Origin: Nostoc commune NIES-4072 | GTDB lineage: Bacteria; Cyanobacteriota; Cyanobacteriia; Cyanobacteriales; Nostocaceae | NCBI RefSeq assembly: GCF_003113895.1 | Contig: NZ_BDUD01000001.1 | Location: 3,138,756 to 3,202,755 of the forward strand | Length of the DNA: 64,000 nt | Reading direction: 5' to 3' | Part shown: in pieces, positions 46,155-54,958 of the stretch | How positions within the stretch are numbered: position 1 is the stretch's first letter | Layout of the letters: each line of letters begins with the position of its first letter | Program-made: the position numbers and the translations under genes | Notes under the pieces: generated by a model | The model's input: the letters and a program-made list of their open reading frames with translations, nothing else | The model's database searches: none | Told to the model about the DNA's origin: nothing

Positions 46155-46433
46155 TTACACAGTCTGATTATTGGGATTTTGTAAAATATTTCTAGCTAGA
46201 CGATTGAGAAAACTTAGGTAATCGTCAATTTCTTCATAGCTATCTAGCTCTTGTTCTTCTTGTGGGTGGAGTGGAGAAATTTGTTGTTTGGCTAGTAAAG
46301 CTGCAATACGATTTCGGACAATGTTAGAAGCTTTAAATACAGGTATTCCCTCTTGCAACTCGATACTGATTGCACCTTCTAAAGGAAAGGTAGCGGGTAG
46401 ACTTTGAAGGTTTGGTAGCAATGGAGGTGTCAT
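46155..46433 (-). CDS. Small protein cotranscribed with the HNH nuclease
   Basis: A 92-residue protein from the ATG at 46433. An upstream start at 46541 would add residues (MGFGCGCVGSGVGFALG) that overlap a TPR remnant and look non-coding. The protein has a short strand-rich N-terminal half (FPLEGAISIELQEGIPVFKA) and a helical C-terminal half (NRIAALLAKQQI, DYLSFLNRLARNIL). It is always linked, in my recollection of similar loci, to an HNH gene, but I cannot name a function. It may be an accessory or immunity factor. Confidence 0.7.
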   Translation of the reverse strand: MTPPLLPNLQSLPATFPLEGAISIELQEGIPVFKASNIVRNRIAALLAKQQISPLHPQEEQELDSYEEIDDYLSFLNRLARNILQNPNNQTV

Positions 46434-46461
46434 AGTTAATTCTATGAAATCTTGTGAGTGA

Positions 46462-46727
46462 CTATAGCGTATCTCTTTTTGACCGCCGGAACCAAGAGCG
46501 AACCCAACGCCAGAACCGACGCAACCACACCCAAAACCCACGACGGGAGACTACAGGCGTTTTTGGTTGAGAAAGACGCTCAATTGCATTGTTGCAATCC
46601 TGCACTTTAGCATCAAGTCCCATCGCCTGAAATAGTTCACGGGCATTGCGACAAGCACCTAGCGCGTCTAATTCACGATTGAGATTTTCTAATGCCTCAC
46701 TTAAATAAAACCATGCGATCGCAAATC
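46462..46727 (-). pseudogene. C-terminal remnant of a TPR protein
   Basis: On the minus strand, in a frame opening right after a TGA, the sequence reads AWFYLSEALENLNRELDALG, then ARELFQAMGLDAKVQDCNNA and IERLSQPK, and ends with a Trp/Arg-rich tail (FWVWLRRFWRWVRSWFRR) at TAG 46462-46464. This is the usual last TPR and C-terminus of large Nostoc TPR/NB-ARC proteins. No start or upstream repeats remain. It overlaps the false N-terminal extension of the neighbouring gene. Confidence 0.7.
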
Positions 46728-46790
46728 ACCCCCAAAATGATTTACCTGTGGGGCTGAAAGATAAACGATCTGCTATAGGGGTATTTAAGA

Positions 46791-49217
46791 TTACTGTTGG
46801 CGCTGTTTAATATCTGCGATCGGTAATAGCAAAGTATCTTCTATTTGCTGTCGCACTTCACGGCTAACATCACAATCACTATTTAGGCAATCTCCCAATA
46901 ATTTATTGGCATCATAATACTGCTGAAGCAATTCCTTTTGCTCGTTACTGAAGTGCCAATCATGACCGATATTACGATATTTAATTATTACTTCTCTTAA
47001 TTCGTCACACCAAACCTTCCCATTAGCTAACCACCATTTCTGAGATTCTTCCGAGTCTTGTTTGCTGGGTAGTTGCTCTCGAAGTTTTTGCAGCAAATTC
47101 TTGAGTTCTGGGTCGAGGGGAAGTGAGAGGGATAGGTCTAGGGATCGGGATAGATCAAGGGATCGGGATAGGTCAAGGGATCGAGATAGGTCAGGGGATC
47201 GGCAGAGGGAGAGGGACAGGGAGAGGGACAGGGAGAGGGACAAGTCGAGGGACAGGTCAAGGGACAGGTCGTCGAGGGAGAGGTCGAGGGATCGGGACAG
47301 AGAGACAGATCGGGATAGGGAAAGAGAGAGGTATCGGTAGAGGGTTCGGGAGAGGGTTCGATCAAGGCAGAGGTATCGGGAGAAGGACAGGGAAAAATAT
47401 CGGGAGAGGGACAGGGAAAAATTTCGGGAGAGGGACAGGGAGAGGTAGAAAGCCCTAAGTGCTGCTGGTTTGTGAGAAAAATTAACGGAAAGAGATTTTT
47501 CTTTTACCCACAGAAGAAACTCCTGTAACCTCTGATCATCAGCCACTATAAAATCAATTTTCTCTTTCATCAACAGCAATAACCGATCTGCACTTGGAGA
47601 CATCCCAACCGCCAGCAAAAAGACCTCTCGCCAGCGTTTCTCAGTAATATGGCTAACAAGATCTTGCAGCGCTTCCTCTGATGACTGTCTCACAACCACA
47701 AATTCTCTAGCTGTGAAATATTCATGAAATGTCAGATGAGAAAATGAGTAAATCCTTTTCGCTCTTGTGACAACTAGCCCATGATGATGCTCAATTGAAC
47801 GTAAAACTTGCTCACTATCAAATTGCAATACTGCTTTGTCAGTATTAGCATCACGTAAATTATAGATGTATTCTGTAATGTATTGCTCTGCTGCTTTTTG
47901 CCTGAAGAAATATTGACCTTTCTCAAAGGTAGTCAACGCCATTTTGCTGAGTAAATCTTCTTTGCGTTGGACTGATAGCTTTTTGTAAATTCCATCGCGT
48001 TCAATTCCCCCCTTGGCATCCCATTTTTTCAATAACGTATCTATTCCTTCTTTATATAAGTCAGAACGATTTGCAGGAAAATCCCCTGACTGTTCAAATG
48101 CTAAACAAAGTAAGGTCAGCATTAGTGGACTAGCGGCAAGTTCTTTGATACGTTTATTTTCTTTGAGACGTTCGATAAAAGTTTCTGATTTTACAGTTTT
48201 ATCCTTCAACCATTTATTGGTAAACTCTAAAATTTGTTCATCGTCAAAATCAGCAACTTCTACCTCTGTGAACTTCTCAAAGGTATACTCCTGTGCTGCA
48301 ATCCGGCAGGTCATGACAAACTGATTTTTTGAGAAACGATCGCAAAACTCACGAATTTCTCGTAATACACGGTTACTATCCTCTTCTTTAACTTCATTCA
48401 ACCCATCAAGTAAAAATAATACCTTGCCATTTGTTAGTACATCTTGGATAGAAGAGATAGGATTTATCTCCTCTCCATTCTCTTCATTGATGTATTGCAA
48501 TAATCCTGGTTGGTTTGCAGCTTCCGCAAAGTTTTTGAGAGTGACAAAAATAGGTACACTTCCAGCCTGAAACTCACCTTCTATACACTTAATCGCCAAA
48601 TACTTCAAAAATGTGGTTTTACCTGCTCCTGGTTTACCCAAAATCATCAGCTTGGAACATTTTTTAACCGCTTGCAGCCCTAGCACTCGTTTTTCAAAAA
48701 TTCTGTTAAGTCCAAGGAGGTCAAAATCCTTGCTGCTACAGTGTTGTAATAATTCATCAATTCCTAACCATTGCTGTCCAATGATTTTCTCTAATATATT
48801 GACGCTGGTGTAAATGTCATTCAATCCAATGGGTTGACTCATATCTAGCACCCGTATTGTGCCGCAGCGTTTTTGAATCTGAGGTTTTATTTTTTCGCGT
48901 ACTTCTTGGACTAGTGCATCTATATTTATTTCGGGAGCTGATGGAATTGGTGAAGTATTAGATTTCTGGTACTTCTGAATCAGAGAATTGTGCAGTCTAT
49001 AAAATTTACCTGGGCCTTTGCCATCAATCTTGAACTTGTTATAAACAGCAGTCATACGAGTGCGAAAAGCATTTTCCGAAATATGGAGAGCTTCTGAAAC
49101 CTCTAGTTTGCATTCATTTTTCCTACTATATAGTTCTACAAAAGCTTCTTCCTGCTCTGGAGAAAGCTTATGCTCACGAGCCATATCAGTTAAAAAGTTA
49201 CGCGGTAACGGTTGCAT
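46791..49217 (-). CDS. NACHT-domain NTPase (NLR-like) with N-terminal HTH and Leu-Ser repeat tract
   Basis: An 808-residue STAND ATPase. Residues 1-85 form a winged helix-turn-helix like that of vWA-MoxR-associated proteins (LSPEQEEAFVELYSRK, ISENAFRTRMTAVYNKF). The NACHT module (about 185-480) has Walker A GKPGAGKTT (194-202), Walker B VLFLLDGLNEV (Asp271) and a later winged-helix. Residues about 589-702 are a repetitive Leu/Ser/Arg/Asp region (LSRSLDLSRSLDLS) coded by 6- and 12-bp repeats. A conserved helical tail follows (about 710-800, with WCDELREVIIKYRNIGHDWHF). Bacterial NACHT proteins can be antiphage sensors, so a defence or cell-death role is likely but unproven. Confidence 0.88.
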   Translation of the reverse strand: MQPLPRNFLTDMAREHKLSPEQEEAFVELYSRKNECKLEVSEALHISENAFRTRMTAVYNKFKIDGKGPGKFYRLHNSLIQKYQKSNTSPIPSAPEINIDALVQEVREKIKPQIQKRCGTIRVLDMSQPIGLNDIYTSVNILEKIIGQQWLGIDELLQHCSSKDFDLLGLNRIFEKRVLGLQAVKKCSKLMILGKPGAGKTTFLKYLAIKCIEGEFQAGSVPIFVTLKNFAEAANQPGLLQYINEENGEEINPISSIQDVLTNGKVLFLLDGLNEVKEEDSNRVLREIREFCDRFSKNQFVMTCRIAAQEYTFEKFTEVEVADFDDEQILEFTNKWLKDKTVKSETFIERLKENKRIKELAASPLMLTLLCLAFEQSGDFPANRSDLYKEGIDTLLKKWDAKGGIERDGIYKKLSVQRKEDLLSKMALTTFEKGQYFFRQKAAEQYITEYIYNLRDANTDKAVLQFDSEQVLRSIEHHHGLVVTRAKRIYSFSHLTFHEYFTAREFVVVRQSSEEALQDLVSHITEKRWREVFLLAVGMSPSADRLLLLMKEKIDFIVADDQRLQEFLLWVKEKSLSVNFSHKPAALRAFYLSLSLSRNFSLSLSRYFSLSFSRYLCLDRTLSRTLYRYLSLSLSRSVSLSRSLDLSLDDLSLDLSLDLSLSLSLSLSLSLCRSPDLSRSLDLSRSLDLSRSLDLSLSLPLDPELKNLLQKLREQLPSKQDSEESQKWWLANGKVWCDELREVIIKYRNIGHDWHFSNEQKELLQQYYDANKLLGDCLNSDCDVSREVRQQIEDTLLLPIADIKQRQQ
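47105..47455. repeat. Minisatellite of 6/12-bp units inside the NACHT gene
   Basis: Plus-strand units of the type GGGATCGGGATAGGTCAA and GAGGGACAGGGA repeat for about 350 bp. All unit lengths are multiples of 6, so gain or loss of units leaves the frame intact. The opposite strand is an accidental Arg/Asp/Glu-rich frame. Confidence 0.9.
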
Positions 49218-49370
49218 TGCTTAATCTCACAATTACCTAAAAGCCAGTTTACATCTAAAGATTACAGATATGTAAGGCAATGTTAGGATGTCAGCCTAAG
49301 TTTAAGCGAAATCTCTTAGTCACAGTTGAGACAATAAATGTATTGAATCAACTAATTCAGGAGTGGGCTA

Positions 49371-49568
49371 ATGTTATCTAAGAAATTTCCTTCAAGAGAT
49401 GAAGTGCTGGCTGTTATAACTCTGATTATGGTGATTGGTTCTCTCACTCTTGCAGTTATCGACGAAAAGAGTCGCCCTCAATTTCTAGATTTAACAAAAT
49501 TTGCTATAAGTACATATATTGAATTTTTAATACCTCGGTCAAGGTCAAGCGATCGCGATCGCAATTAG
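49371..49568 (+). CDS. Small single-helix membrane protein divergent from the NACHT gene
   Basis: A 65-residue protein with a good ribosome-binding site (AGGAG, 8 bases before the ATG). One membrane helix spans about residues 13-30 (LAVITLIMVIGSLTLAVI), followed by a second hydrophobic segment (FAISTYIEFLI) and a basic Ser/Arg tail. It lies 153 bp from, and divergent to, the NACHT gene, so the two probably share a promoter region. A terminator-like hairpin lies at 49601-49634. I do not recognise a family; a membrane effector or anchor for the NACHT protein is a reasonable guess only. Confidence 0.65.
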   Translation: MLSKKFPSRDEVLAVITLIMVIGSLTLAVIDEKSRPQFLDLTKFAISTYIEFLIPRSRSSDRDRN

Positions 49569-49600
49569 CCAATGACAATCCTAAATAATTCCTAAGAGAC

Positions 49601-49634
49601 AAGATCCCCGATTTATTTGAAAAGTCAGGGATCT
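49601..49634 (+). terminator. Terminator-like hairpin after the small membrane protein
   Basis: Arms AGATCCC (49602-49608) and GGGATCT (49628-49634) can pair over a 19-base A/T-rich loop; no long T-run follows, so it is a weak terminator or a repeat. Confidence 0.4.
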
Positions 49635-49899
49635 GTAACTTTCAATTCTCACAAATCAAATAAGAATGTTTTCTTCTCAGACAACAGAAAGAAAAAACTA
49701 AAAGCCTCCAGATGAGTTTCATTTTTTTCCGAAGACAGCAAAACTTCTTCATGCAACAAGAAAAATTAACTCGCTCTATTGTTAATTTTTGTAAAATTGA
49801 TGTCTTCAAGACTAGAAACCTGATATCTAGATAGCTAAACTAACAAACAGTGCATCTGTACTGTTAACTATTAAAAGTAGATGTGGCGCTATAGCGTGA
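49635..49899. other. Upstream region of sbcC without a gene
   Basis: AT-rich DNA with no recognised gene or repeat; it should contain the sbcC promoter. Confidence 0.4.
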
Positions 49900-52800
49900 A
49901 TGATCCCAGTACAACTTATCCTCAAAAACTTTCTTAGTTACCGTGATGCAACTTTAGATTTTCGTGGTTTGCATACGGCTTGTATTTCGGGTTCCAATGG
50001 TGCAGGTAAATCTTCACTTTTGGAAGCAATCACTTGGGCAATTTGGGGTGAAAGCCGCGCCACTGCTGAAGATGATGTGATCTATTCTGGTGCGAAAGAA
50101 GTTCGAGTTGATTTTACTTTTCAAAGCAACCAGCAAAAATATCGGGTGATTCGTACCCGAATTCGGGGAGGTACTAGCGTTCTGGAATTTCAAATAGAAA
50201 TACCATCTGGGTTTCGCTCACTCACTGGCAAAGGGGTAAGAGCAACCCAAGATTTGATTCTAGAACACATTAAGCTCGATTACGATACATTTATTAATTC
50301 TGCTTACTTACGTCAAGGGCGTGCCGATGAGTTCATGCTCAAACGCCCGACGGAACGTAAAGAAATTTTAGCGGAGTTGTTGAAACTCAATCAGTATGAT
50401 GATTTGGAAGAACGGGCAAAGGAATCTTCTCGTCAGTTCAAAGCAAGGGCAGTAGAGTTAGAGCGTTCTTTGGAGTCGATTAAAATTCAGCTGCAACAAC
50501 GTGAGGCAACCCAAGCGCAAAGAGTCGAGTTAGAAGCCGAACTCAACCAACTGCAACAGGTACAAGCATTTGATAATATTCAATTACAAAGTTTGCAAGT
50601 TGTCCAGCACCAGCGCCAAAACTGGGAACAACAACTCAGTTTTGTAAAGCAGCAATATCAAAATCTTAGCCAAGACTGCGATCGCCTCCAACAAGAACAA
50701 TCAGCTATTGGCTCTCAACTATCAGATTTAGAAAAAATATTACACCAAGAAGCTGAAATTAAAGCTGGATACGCCCAATATCAAAGTCTCCAATCTCAAG
50801 AAGAAGCTTTTGCTACCAAATTTGAAGAATATACTCGCACCCAACAGACTCGCCAACAAAAGCAACAACAGCTTACCAAACAAATTCACGAAATCGAACG
50901 GCAACTGCAACAAGCCCAAGCCCAAATTGAAGCTTTGCAGCAACAAGAGCGAGATATTCAGCAAACTCTGACTAAATCAGGTGAAGTAGAAGCTGCTTTG
51001 TCACAACTAACCGCAGCCCGTCACCATGTTGCGCGTTTAGATCAACTGCAAATGCAAGTTACTCCCTTATTGCAACAACGAGCAACTTTACAAAGCCAAC
51101 TCGATCGCACTCATGCTGGTTTAGTAGCGCGACTCGAACAACTCCAAAGTACTGAGAACCAATTACAACGCCAGCACCGCCGCCAACCGCAACTGCAACA
51201 AGCGGTGATGGATGTAGCAATCCAGATTGAGGAACTGGAGAAAAAGCGGGTTTATCTACAACGAGTGCAAGAAAAAGGGCAAGAAAGGCGGCACTTTATC
51301 GAACGTCTGCAAGCTCATCAACGCGACTATGAAAAACTGCTGGGAGAATTAGAGCAGAAATTACAAATGCTGCAAAATCCTGAAGCACTTTGTCCATTAT
51401 GTGAGCGTCCTTTAGACGAACATCACTGGAGTCGCGTAGTAGAAAAAACTCAGGCTGAGTTAGAGGATACCCAAGGGCAGTTTTGGGTAGTCAGAGAACA
51501 AATGGCTGTATCTGACAGAGAAATTCAGGTACTTAGGCAGGAATATCGGGAAATTTCTCAACAATTGGCGGGCTACGATGGTTTACGCGAACAACGGGGA
51601 CAGTTAGCAGCCCAGTTAGAAGCTACAACTGATGTGCAACAACAGTTACAACAAATTGCTGCTGAAAAACAACATTTAGAGCGATCGCTCCAAGCTGGTG
51701 ATTACGCTCCCGATAAACAAGCCGAACTCCGGCAGCTAGACCAATATTTGCAACAAGTTAATTATAATGAACAAGACCACGCCCTCGCCCGGAGTGAAGT
51801 TGAGCGGTGGCGATGGGCAGAAATTAAACAAGGGCAGATTAAAGATGCTACTAAGCGACAAGCGCAACTATTAGCCCGAAAACCAGAATTACAATCCCAA
51901 ATTGCTCAATTACAAGCCAAAATCCAGCAGGATCAGATTGATTCTGAATGTGCTAAACAAATTGCGGCTCTTGAGCGTCACATTACTGAAATTGGCTACA
52001 GTTCTGAGCAGCACAACAATCTACGTATAGCTGTCCGCCAAGCTCAATCTTGGCATTTGCGGTATCAACAACTCCTATCAGCCCAGCAGCAGTATCCGCA
52101 ACTCCAGGCGAGATTGCAAGACTTAGAGGATTCCAGAAGCGCCAGAGTAACCGAACGGCAAAAACTCGGCGGACAAATCGAAAGCATTATCCAGCAATTA
52201 CAAGCAACAGCTAACCCATCTGCCCAAATTCAAGCTATAGAGCAGCAGTTAGCAATCCGCAGACGGCAACTCGATGAGCAAATTGCCAAATTAGGGCGTT
52301 TAGAGCAGTTGGCGCATCAATTAGAAACGCTACAAATTCAGTATGAACAACAGCAGCAGCAATTACAATCTTGCAAGCAGGAATGTCGTGTTTATCAGGA
52401 ATTAGCGCAAGCTTTTGGTAAAAATGGTATCCAAGCACTGATGATTGAAAATGTGTTACCGCAACTGGAAGCTGAGACAAATCAACTGCTTTCGCGGCTG
52501 AGTGGTAATCAGTTCCATGTACAATTTATTACTCAAAAAGCTGGGCGTAGTGCTAAATCAACCAAGAAAAATGCCAAGCTGATAGACACCTTAGATATTT
52601 TAATTGCCGATTCTAGAGGAACACGAGCTTATGAAACTTACTCTGGTGGAGAAGCTTTTAGAATTAACTTTGCCATCCGTTTGGCTTTGGCAAAATTATT
52701 AGCGCAACGGGCGGGGGCGGCTTTGCAATTGTTGATTGTAGATGAAGGTTTTGGTACACAGGATGCTGAAGGATGCGATCGCTTGATTGCAGCGATTAAT

Positions 52801-52926
52801 GCGATCGCATCCGATTTTGCCTGCATCCTCACTGTCACCCACATGCCCCACCTCAAAGAAGCTTTCCAAGCCAGGATTGAAGTGAATAAAACTCAAGAGG
52901 GTTCCCAGTTGAGTTTGTCAATTTAA
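49900..52926 (+). CDS. sbcC: SbcC/Rad50-type DNA repair ATPase
   Basis: A 1008-residue SMC-like ATPase that with SbcD (Mre11-like, not in this window) forms a nuclease opening DNA hairpins and double-strand ends. Walker A is SGSNGAGKSS (about 30-39). Long Gln-rich coiled coils (about 170-480 and 520-830) flank a zinc hook, CPLCERPL (near 497-504). The signature TYSGGEAFRINFAIRLAL and Walker B LLIVDEGFGTQDAEG lie near the C-terminus. The frame overlaps the next convergent gene by 4 bp. Given the many palindromes in this genome, SbcCD activity is relevant to their stability. Confidence 0.95.
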   Translation: MIPVQLILKNFLSYRDATLDFRGLHTACISGSNGAGKSSLLEAITWAIWGESRATAEDDVIYSGAKEVRVDFTFQSNQQKYRVIRTRIRGGTSVLEFQIEIPSGFRSLTGKGVRATQDLILEHIKLDYDTFINSAYLRQGRADEFMLKRPTERKEILAELLKLNQYDDLEERAKESSRQFKARAVELERSLESIKIQLQQREATQAQRVELEAELNQLQQVQAFDNIQLQSLQVVQHQRQNWEQQLSFVKQQYQNLSQDCDRLQQEQSAIGSQLSDLEKILHQEAEIKAGYAQYQSLQSQEEAFATKFEEYTRTQQTRQQKQQQLTKQIHEIERQLQQAQAQIEALQQQERDIQQTLTKSGEVEAALSQLTAARHHVARLDQLQMQVTPLLQQRATLQSQLDRTHAGLVARLEQLQSTENQLQRQHRRQPQLQQAVMDVAIQIEELEKKRVYLQRVQEKGQERRHFIERLQAHQRDYEKLLGELEQKLQMLQNPEALCPLCERPLDEHHWSRVVEKTQAELEDTQGQFWVVREQMAVSDREIQVLRQEYREISQQLAGYDGLREQRGQLAAQLEATTDVQQQLQQIAAEKQHLERSLQAGDYAPDKQAELRQLDQYLQQVNYNEQDHALARSEVERWRWAEIKQGQIKDATKRQAQLLARKPELQSQIAQLQAKIQQDQIDSECAKQIAALERHITEIGYSSEQHNNLRIAVRQAQSWHLRYQQLLSAQQQYPQLQARLQDLEDSRSARVTERQKLGGQIESIIQQLQATANPSAQIQAIEQQLAIRRRQLDEQIAKLGRLEQLAHQLETLQIQYEQQQQQLQSCKQECRVYQELAQAFGKNGIQALMIENVLPQLEAETNQLLSRLSGNQFHVQFITQKAGRSAKSTKKNAKLIDTLDILIADSRGTRAYETYSGGEAFRINFAIRLALAKLLAQRAGAALQLLIVDEGFGTQDAEGCDRLIAAINAIASDFACILTVTHMPHLKEAFQARIEVNKTQEGSQLSLSI

Positions 52927-54140
52927 TTATATTTTACCCGTGCATCAATACCTAATGAGCGAAGCTTTTTCGTTAGGGTTTCTGCTTGGGCGCGATCGCT
53001 AAATGCCCCAGCATTCACATAATCCCCTAGATGAGATTGTTCCGTGACAGCAGTGGGTATATATTGTTGCACTTTACTCAAAGTATCATTATTGGAAATT
53101 GGCACTATTACTCTGTAGGGATTATTAGCAACTAATGTGTTGCCATTACTCACAGGTACAACGTAGCCATTGGTAGGAGGCAATGCATAACGATTAGTCT
53201 GAGGTGCTACATAGTCATTATTACTAGAAAATACATAACCATTCGTCTCAGTAGAATTGCTTGCATTCGAGTTATTCAATCCTAATGCTTCCCAAGTTTG
53301 CCAATCTACATTTCCAGTAGAATTCAGGCGAGATGATTGCTGGAATGCAATCACAGATCCTCTAGTGTAATCGCTGAAAAAGCCGTCAGGATTGGTATTA
53401 GAGAAACCCAACTGCGATAAACGCTCTTGAACTAATCTGACATTTTCTCCTTGATCGCCTACAGTCAGATAACTTCTGCCTGGTTGTTGAGTAGTATATC
53501 CACCAGTAGAGGCTCTACGTACTGCTTCTAAAACTTGAGCATTGGCGATGCCATTAACAGGTAGGCGGTAATTTTGTTGGAATCGGGTGACAGCTTTTTT
53601 GGTCATTGGGCCAACATTCCCAGTGGCAGCAGTATTAAAATAACCTAGCTGCCGCAAACGCACTTGTAATTCTTTCACTTGTTGAGTAGAAAGCTTTGCT
53701 CTGCTTGGAGTCGGAGAGAAACTCCTGCTAAAAGTTCTACTTTGACATGCTCGTTGCAAGGCTCTTTGCGTACTAGCACCCACAACACCATCAGCAGGGA
53801 TTCTATTGGCTTGCTGAAATTTGATCACAGCATTCTGAGTCAAGCTAGCAAACTTGCCAGTCACTGGGCCGTTAAAGTAGCCTAACTTTTTTAAACATCT
53901 CTGACTAGTGCTAACTTCAGCACCATTACTTCCTATTTTCTGAAGTGCTAAGGCTTGTCCAGCAATACTCAGGAGCCACGTAATCAGCGCTACGGATAAA
54001 AGACGCATCGCTGCACCACTATATAACTTTTCCAAATTCTTGAATTTGAAATTAGCTACGCTAGGAACAACCTTGACGCTTTTGGATGCCTCGTAGACTG
54101 AGGCAAGCTTGGTTAAATAGCTATCTACCCCTGTTTCCAC
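52923..54140 (-). CDS. Exported peptidoglycan-binding protein with SPOR domain
   Basis: A 405-residue protein. A hydrophobic segment at about 50-68 (LSVALITWLLSIAGQALA) is probably a signal anchor. Three PG_binding_1 repeats follow (about 78-140, 150-212 and 222-280), with LKKLGYFNGPVTGKFASLTQ, LRQLGYFNTAATGNVGPMTK and LSQLGFSNTNPDGFFSDYTR. An Asn-rich linker leads to a C-terminal SPOR-like domain (about 340-405, HLGDYVNAGAFSDRAQAETL). It should bind cell-wall glycan, possibly at septa. No enzymatic domain is seen. Confidence 0.9.
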   Translation of the reverse strand: METGVDSYLTKLASVYEASKSVKVVPSVANFKFKNLEKLYSGAAMRLLSVALITWLLSIAGQALALQKIGSNGAEVSTSQRCLKKLGYFNGPVTGKFASLTQNAVIKFQQANRIPADGVVGASTQRALQRACQSRTFSRSFSPTPSRAKLSTQQVKELQVRLRQLGYFNTAATGNVGPMTKKAVTRFQQNYRLPVNGIANAQVLEAVRRASTGGYTTQQPGRSYLTVGDQGENVRLVQERLSQLGFSNTNPDGFFSDYTRGSVIAFQQSSRLNSTGNVDWQTWEALGLNNSNASNSTETNGYVFSSNNDYVAPQTNRYALPPTNGYVVPVSNGNTLVANNPYRVIVPISNNDTLSKVQQYIPTAVTEQSHLGDYVNAGAFSDRAQAETLTKKLRSLGIDARVKYN

Positions 54141-54313
54141 TTGTTTTTTTCAAGTTATGACTACACCTAATTATACGGCTTGCTCTGTGTTGTGTTGGAA
54201 TTGCTGATGGTTCTTTACAAGTAATTAACCAGAAGAGACAGGGGGGAGGGCAGCCGTTCTTGCAAGGGTTTCAGAGCAACTAACTTTATTTATGGAAAAG
54301 TTGTAAATTATTG

Positions 54314-54850
54314 TTATCGCTCTGGTTGTTGTGTATCTTCTGGTTTCTCATCAACTTTTTGAGTATTACCTGCTTTCACCCAACCTTCTTGTTCGCTACC
54401 TTCCAAACGAATTTTTTGCCAGGATTTATCTTGGTTTTCTTCCAAAATAATAATTTTTTGATTAAAAGCAACCCCACCAATTTTTTCAGCTTCTTGATTT
54501 GGTTGCGATCGCAAACTCAAGCCTTCACGCCAACTAACGCGCCCTCGGTAAGCTCCCGATGGTAATGGTTTTGGTGATGGGGTAGCCTTTGGTGATTCTG
54601 TGGGAGTGGAGTTTGGGCTTGGAGACGGTTCAGCCTTTGTCCCAGGTTTAGGAGTGGATTTAGCTCCTCCAGGCTCAGTTGCTTTGGGAGCTTGGGCTTT
54701 CACCGAGGGACTATCATTAGAAAAAACGGGTTTGGCAGGGGGTATGCCGGTGCGATTCATGAAATAGAGTCCAATTGCAGCGCCGCCACCGATTAAGACA
54801 GCGATCGCTAAGAAAAACCCAAGTATAAACTTTATTAAGCCAGACAACAT
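54314..54850 (-). CDS. Membrane-anchored SH3-domain protein
   Basis: A 178-residue protein from the ATG at 54850. An upstream TTG in a TATTGAC-type repeat would add 10 residues and is less likely. One membrane helix (about 6-30, FILGFFLAIAVLIGGGAAIG) precedes a Pro/Ser/Lys-rich linker. The C-terminal SH3b-like domain (about 95-165) reads YRGRVSWREGLSLRSQPNQE then SWQKIRLEGSEQEGWVKAGN. Such domains usually bind peptidoglycan or proteins outside the membrane. Confidence 0.85.
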   Translation of the reverse strand: MLSGLIKFILGFFLAIAVLIGGGAAIGLYFMNRTGIPPAKPVFSNDSPSVKAQAPKATEPGGAKSTPKPGTKAEPSPSPNSTPTESPKATPSPKPLPSGAYRGRVSWREGLSLRSQPNQEAEKIGGVAFNQKIIILEENQDKSWQKIRLEGSEQEGWVKAGNTQKVDEKPEDTQQPER

Positions 54851-54958
54851 ATTTTTTAAAACCTGATCACCAGTGGTCAATAGTCAATAGTAATTCATGA
54901 TTAACTGTTGACTATTGACTAGCAATTATTAACTAACCAATTATTGTACTGAATGCAT

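Noticed and set aside
46434..46541. N-terminal extension of the small protein upstream of the HNH gene
   Set aside because: The extra residues are an out-of-frame reading of the TPR remnant; the ATG at 46433 is better.
47062..47458. Plus-strand frames rich in Arg/Asp/Glu or Gly/Arg opposite the NACHT gene
   Set aside because: They are antisense readings of the minisatellite; the minus-strand frame carries the NACHT domains and conserved tail.
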